From Massilia solisilvae (GTDB lineage: Bacteria; Pseudomonadota; Gammaproteobacteria; Burkholderiales; Burkholderiaceae_D): DNA of 64,000 nucleotides. Shown one piece after another: positions 60,542 through 64,000 of the stretch (its first letter is position 1; every line of letters begins with the position of its first letter). The stretch lies in assembly GCF_024753215.1 (NCBI RefSeq), contig NZ_JANUGV010000001.1, forward strand, positions 930,001 through 994,000. The letters are read 5' to 3'. The notes beneath the pieces are model-generated. The model was not told where the DNA came from. It ran no database searches and saw only the letters and a program-made list of their open reading frames with translations. Position numbers and translations under genes: made by a program.

Positions 60542-61424
60542 TCGTGCGCACGATGACGATCATCGCCGGCCCCAGCACCACCATGATAATGGCCGGGAAG
60601 ATGAACAGGCACAGCGGGATCAGCATCTTGGTCGGCACCTTGGCCGCGTGCTCCTCGGCCCGCACCTGGCGCTTGTGGCGCAGGTCCTCGGAGAACACCC
60701 GCAGCGATTCGCCGATGCTGGTGCCGAACTTGTCGGCCTGCGACAGCATCGTGGCAAACGTCCCGATTTCCTCCACGCCTGAGCGCAGGGCCAGGTTGCG
60801 CAGCGCCTGCGAGCGGCTGGCGCCGGCGCGCAGTTCCAGGTTGGTCAGGTGAAGCTCGTCGGCCAGCGCGCGGCTTTTCATTCCCATCTCGTCGGCGATC
60901 CGGGCCATGGCGGCATCCAGGCCCAGGCCCGCTTCCACGCACACCAGCATCAGGTCGGCCGCATCGGGAAAATTCTCGAAAATCTCGCGGCGGCGCTCGC
61001 GCAGGCGCCACCACAGCGCCAGGTTGGGCAGGTAGCAGCCGGCCAGCGCGGCGATCATCAGGAACATCAGCACCTTCATTTCATCCATGGCGGTAAAGGC
61101 GCGCAGGAGCAGCCAGGCGAGCGCCGCAAGAGCCACCGGCAGCACTGCCTTCAGGCCGAAGTAGATCAGGCGCGCGTCCTCGCGGCGGATGCCGGCGTTG
61201 ATGAAGCGTAGCCGCAGCGCCGAGTTCTCCCAGTCGCCGGTGGGAGCGAGCACGCCGGCAAACGGGCCGACGGCCTGCGCCACGGTGGTGGCCCAGTCGG
61301 GCCTGGCGCCGGACGCTTCGAGTGTCTGCAGGCGGCGGTCCAGGCGGCTTGGGACCACCAGCATGAACAGGCCGGCGCAGGCAGCGGCAACAGCCAGGAA
61401 GACCAGGAAGGCAAGCATGAACAT
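60516..61424 (-). CDS. tadC: Tad/Flp pilus inner-membrane protein TadC
   Basis: 302 residues from ATG 61424, which has a GAAGGAG Shine-Dalgarno. A type II secretion F domain ('FPDAADLMLVCVEAGLGLDA', 'MLSQADKFGTSIGESLRVFS') lies between membrane helices, ending 'LIPLCLFIFPAIIMVVLGPA'. With TadB it forms the membrane platform that the CpaF/TadA ATPase drives for Flp pilus assembly. It is the last gene of the visible part of the operon. Confidence 0.92.
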   Translation of the reverse strand: MFMLAFLVFLAVAAACAGLFMLVVPSRLDRRLQTLEASGARPDWATTVAQAVGPFAGVLAPTGDWENSALRLRFINAGIRREDARLIYFGLKAVLPVALAALAWLLLRAFTAMDEMKVLMFLMIAALAGCYLPNLALWWRLRERRREIFENFPDAADLMLVCVEAGLGLDAAMARIADEMGMKSRALADELHLTNLELRAGASRSQALRNLALRSGVEEIGTFATMLSQADKFGTSIGESLRVFSEDLRHKRQVRAEEHAAKVPTKMLIPLCLFIFPAIIMVVLGPAMIVIVRTIMPILAAH

Positions 61425-61435
61425 GGCCGTCTCCT

Positions 61436-62434
61436 TCACACGCGGATGTGGATGATTTTGCGAAGCACCAGCACGCCGAAGGCCATCGACAGCAGCATGG
61501 CGCGCACGATGCTTTGCCCCAGCGGGTCGGTCCACAGCGGCGCCATGAACTCCGGGTTGAACAGGTTCAGGAAGCCGCCGATGGCGAACGGCAGCAGCGA
61601 CAGCAGCCAGGCCGACATGCGTCCTTCCGCCGACAGCACGCGCACGTGCCACAGGAGCTTCAGGCGCTGGCGGATCAGGCGGCTCAGGTTGGACAGCACC
61701 TCGGTCAGGTTGCCGCCGGATTCGCGCTGGATCAGCACGGCCACCACGAAGTAGCGCAGGTCCGTGATCGGCACCCGCAGCGACAGATTGGACAGCGCCT
61801 GGTCGAGCGACACACCGAAGTTGACCTCGTCGTGCACCATGCGAAATTCGCCGGCAATCGGTTCGGCCATTTCGTCGCCGATCATCTGCAGGCCGGTGCC
61901 GAAGGCGTGGCCGGCGCGCAGCGCGCGGCCGAGCAGGTCGAGCGCATCAGGCAGCTGCTGTTCCAGCTTGGCCAGGCGCCGCGCGCGCCGGTGCCTCACA
62001 TACGCCAGCGGCAGGATGGCAGCACCGGCGGCGACCATGGCGCCGGCCATGAACGGCTGGTGCAGCAAGGCCGTGACCACGAGGTAGGCGATGGCGGCGC
62101 ATGCGGCGCAGCCGAGTACGAGGTTGGCCACGGTCCAGTTGAGGTTGGCCTGCAGCAGGACGCGGTCGAGCTGGTGCGCGCTGGGCAGCCGCAGCAGGAA
62201 GCGCTGGAACGGCGGCAGCTCGCTCAGCATGCGATCGCGCACCAGCTGCTGCGTGGCGCGGCTGTCCGCTGCGTCGGCCAGGGTGGACAGGCGCTGCTGG
62301 ATCTTTTTCGCGTGCGGCCCGCGGTAGGTCTTCCACATCAGATACAGCCCTTCGAGCAGCAGGATCACCGCAATGAAGACGAGCACCGACAGCAGCGGCG
62401 GCACGTGGGCGATGGCGTTGGCGTTGCTGGGCAT
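61436..62434 (-). CDS. tadB: Tad/Flp pilus inner-membrane protein TadB
   Basis: 332 residues. An N-terminal helix ('LLSVLVFIAVILLLEGLYLM') and a central hydrophobic pair precede the type II secretion F domain ('LPDALDLLGRALRAGHAFGT', 'VAVLIQRESGGNLTEVLSNL'). Final helices run to 'AMLLSMAFGVLVL'. It is the partner of TadC, which starts 11 bases downstream. Confidence 0.92.
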   Translation of the reverse strand: MPSNANAIAHVPPLLSVLVFIAVILLLEGLYLMWKTYRGPHAKKIQQRLSTLADAADSRATQQLVRDRMLSELPPFQRFLLRLPSAHQLDRVLLQANLNWTVANLVLGCAACAAIAYLVVTALLHQPFMAGAMVAAGAAILPLAYVRHRRARRLAKLEQQLPDALDLLGRALRAGHAFGTGLQMIGDEMAEPIAGEFRMVHDEVNFGVSLDQALSNLSLRVPITDLRYFVVAVLIQRESGGNLTEVLSNLSRLIRQRLKLLWHVRVLSAEGRMSAWLLSLLPFAIGGFLNLFNPEFMAPLWTDPLGQSIVRAMLLSMAFGVLVLRKIIHIRV

Positions 62435-62443
62435 GGCCTTCTC

Positions 62444-63790
62444 CTACTGGTAGCGGCGCGCGCTGTCGAACATGGTGTCGGGCAGGGTGATCCCGAACGC
62501 GCGCAGCCGCTCGCAGAATTTGGGGCGCACCCCGGTCGCCTGGAAGTAGCCTTCCACCGTGCCGTCCGCGGCAACGCCGACCTGGCGGAAGGCGAAGATC
62601 TCCTGCATCGTGATGACGTCGCCCTCCATGCCGGTGATCTCCTGGATGCTGGTGATCTTGCGGCGGCCGTCGATCAGGCGCAGGCCCTGGATCACCACCG
62701 TGATGGCCGAGGCGATCTGCTGGCGCGCGGCCTTGTGCGGCAGGTTCAGGTTGGCCATGCCGATCATGTTCTCCAGCCGAGACAGCGCATCGCGCGGGTT
62801 GTTGGCGTGGATCGTGGTGAGCGAGCCGTCGTGGCCGGTGTTCATCGCCTGCAGCATGTCCACCGCCTCGGCGCCGCGCACCTCGCCGATGATGATGCGG
62901 TCCGGGCGCATGCGCAGCGCGTTGCGCACCAGCGCGCGCTGCGTGATCTCGCCCTTGCCCTCGATGTTGGGAGGCCGCGTCTCCATGCGCACCACGTGCG
63001 GCTGCTGCAGCTGCAGCTCGGCCGCGTCCTCGATGGTGACGATGCGTTCGGCCGGCGGAATGAAGCCGGACAGGATGTTCAGCAGCGTGGTCTTGCCGGC
63101 CCCGGTGCCGCCCGCGATGATCATGTTGACCTTGGCCTTGCACAGGCCTTCGAGCACGGTGGCCATGTCCGGAGTGAGACTGTGCAGGTCGTTCACCAGG
63201 TTGGCCATCTTCAGCGGAATGTGGGCAAAGCGCCGGATCGACATCATCGGCCCGTCCAGCGCTACCGGCGCGATCACCGCGTTCACGCGCGAGCCGTCGG
63301 GCAGGCGCGCGTCCACCATCGGGCTGGACTCGTCGATACGGCGGCCCACCAGCGAGACGATCTTGTCGATGATGCGCAGCAGGTGCTTCTCGTCCGTGAA
63401 GCGCACCGGCGAGAGCTCCAGGCGCCCCTTGCGCTCCACGAAAATGCGGTTGTACCGGTTGACCAGGATGTCCGACACCGTGGGATCGGCCATCAACAGC
63501 TCCAGCGGGCCAAAGCCGAGCATCTCGTGCTGGATGTCGCGGATCAGCGCGCGCCGTTCCAGCTCGTTGATCGCGGCCGTATCCTCGTCGAGCATCCGCT
63601 CGGCCATCGCCGCAATCTCGGAGCGCAGCGTTGCCGCGGGCAGCGTTTCGAGTGCGGCCAGGTCGAATTTGTCGAGCAGCTTGAGGTGGATGCGCGCCTT
63701 GATCGCCTGGTAGTCGTCGCTGGTGCCGACCTCGGACGCGCGCGTGTCGTTCTTGCTGTCGACGGCATTGAGTTTCTCGCGGAAGGACAT
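62444..63790 (-). CDS. cpaF: Tad/Flp pilus assembly ATPase CpaF (TadA)
   Basis: 448 residues from ATG 63790, chosen because GGAG lies 6 bases before it; an ATG four codons earlier lacks such a site. Type II/IV secretion ATPase: '[20 protein letters not shown]' in the N-terminal region, Walker A '[18 protein letters not shown]', Asp box '[12 protein letters not shown]', Walker B '[16 protein letters not shown]' and His box '[15 protein letters not shown]'. It powers pilus extension. It is followed by tadB 9 bases on. Confidence 0.94.
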   Translation of the reverse strand: MSFREKLNAVDSKNDTRASEVGTSDDYQAIKARIHLKLLDKFDLAALETLPAATLRSEIAAMAERMLDEDTAAINELERRALIRDIQHEMLGFGPLELLMADPTVSDILVNRYNRIFVERKGRLELSPVRFTDEKHLLRIIDKIVSLVGRRIDESSPMVDARLPDGSRVNAVIAPVALDGPMMSIRRFAHIPLKMANLVNDLHSLTPDMATVLEGLCKAKVNMIIAGGTGAGKTTLLNILSGFIPPAERIVTIEDAAELQLQQPHVVRMETRPPNIEGKGEITQRALVRNALRMRPDRIIIGEVRGAEAVDMLQAMNTGHDGSLTTIHANNPRDALSRLENMIGMANLNLPHKAARQQIASAITVVIQGLRLIDGRRKITSIQEITGMEGDVITMQEIFAFRQVGVAADGTVEGYFQATGVRPKFCERLRAFGITLPDTMFDSARRYQ

Positions 63791-63811
63791 GGCTTGCTCC
63801 ATCGGGATTGG

Positions 63812-64000
63812 TCAGCCGGCCACCAGCTGGCGCCGCACCAGCCGTTCGAGCAGGCTGCGCGGCGCTTCCTGCCGCGGGCTGATCGTCTGGGCCAGTTGCG
63901 CCACGCTGCGCAGCACAGGGTCCGACGGTGCGTCCGTCATCAGGGCTTCGCCATGGTCCACCGCGGCCGTGACGTGGCGGTACGAGTTGGGCACGGTATG
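63812..64000 (-). CDS. CpaE/TadZ-like pilus localisation protein (C-terminal end only)
   Basis: The reverse strand is open from the right edge to a stop at 63812, giving the last 62 residues. 'PNSYRHVTAAVDHGEALMTD' followed by 'APSDPVLRSVAQLAQTI' is the typical C-terminal segment of ParA-like CpaE/TadZ proteins. It stands directly before cpaF, where that gene is usually found. The ATPase motifs are outside the window, so the call relies on this tail and context. Confidence 0.75.
   Translation of the reverse strand, partial: HTVPNSYRHVTAAVDHGEALMTDAPSDPVLRSVAQLAQTISPRQEAPRSLLERLVRRQLVAG

Overview
The window is GC-rich DNA (roughly two thirds G+C by eye) from a betaproteobacterium. The family Oxalobacteraceae, near Massilia/Telluria, is the best fit. 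The evidence is the gene order iscRSUA-hscBA-fdx-iscX and ilvB-ilvN-ilvC-pssA-leuA, a sigma factor/DUF3619/DUF3106/RDD operon, a PEP-CTERM protein, and protein sequences of Burkholderiales type. Two stretches are clearly AT-richer and look acquired: positions 1-1900 and about 42.3-43.9 kb.

Left end (1-1956): the tail of a genomic island. It carries a Hachiman antiphage system, hamA plus the first 263 codons of hamB, reading leftwards. An SOS-type promoter, in which the -10 box lies inside a LexA box, faces hamA. The island stops at a 45-bp 3' fragment of a tRNA-Asn gene followed by that tRNA's terminator. This is the usual footprint of tRNA-targeted integration, and implies that the intact tRNA and probably the integrase lie beyond the left edge.

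2-12.2 kb: a PEP-CTERM/HAF-repeat protein, then a signalling block. It holds a bacteriophytochrome kinase, its small response regulator, and three hybrid histidine kinases with receiver domains. 12.2-26.9 kb: metabolic and envelope genes. These are a serine/threonine dehydratase-like enzyme, two exported alpha/beta hydrolases, a three-part EmrAB/NodT-type efflux operon, an FMN reductase, a DTW-domain protein, a radical SAM protein with its own LexA box, a NadR-like kinase, a TfoX-C protein, a ChaC cyclotransferase, and a LysR regulator divergent from the last two tyrosine-catabolism genes.

27-33.7 kb: a four-gene MacAB-like ABC exporter, a CBS-domain protein, an Rpn-like nuclease and a uracil-DNA-glycosylase homologue with altered catalytic motifs. 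33.7-42.2 kb: the complete isc iron-sulfur cluster operon with an IscR site at its promoter, then a methyltransferase, threonine aldolase and an RsuA-like protein lacking the usual catalytic aspartate. 42.3-43.9 kb: a toxin-antitoxin-chaperone (TAC) module, HigB-like, HigA-like and SecB-like. 44-46.3 kb: a sigma-factor operon that may form an envelope-signalling system.

46.8-57.5 kb: branched-chain amino-acid genes with pssA inside, a lipoprotein built from five 18-residue two-cysteine repeats, rpsO and pnp. 57.5-64 kb: a GNAT acetyltransferase, a two-component pair, and part of a Tad/Flp pilus operon (cpaE-like, cpaF, tadB, tadC) that runs off the right edge.

Two families of short palindromic intergenic repeats occur between genes: one around 'GTAGGGTGGGC...GCCCACGCGTTCAA', one around 'CGTCGTCCC...GGGACCCAT'. 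Two of them sit inside the isc operon, and in two places the repeat supplies the stop codon of the gene before it. No rRNA gene, complete tRNA gene, CRISPR array or transposase was found.
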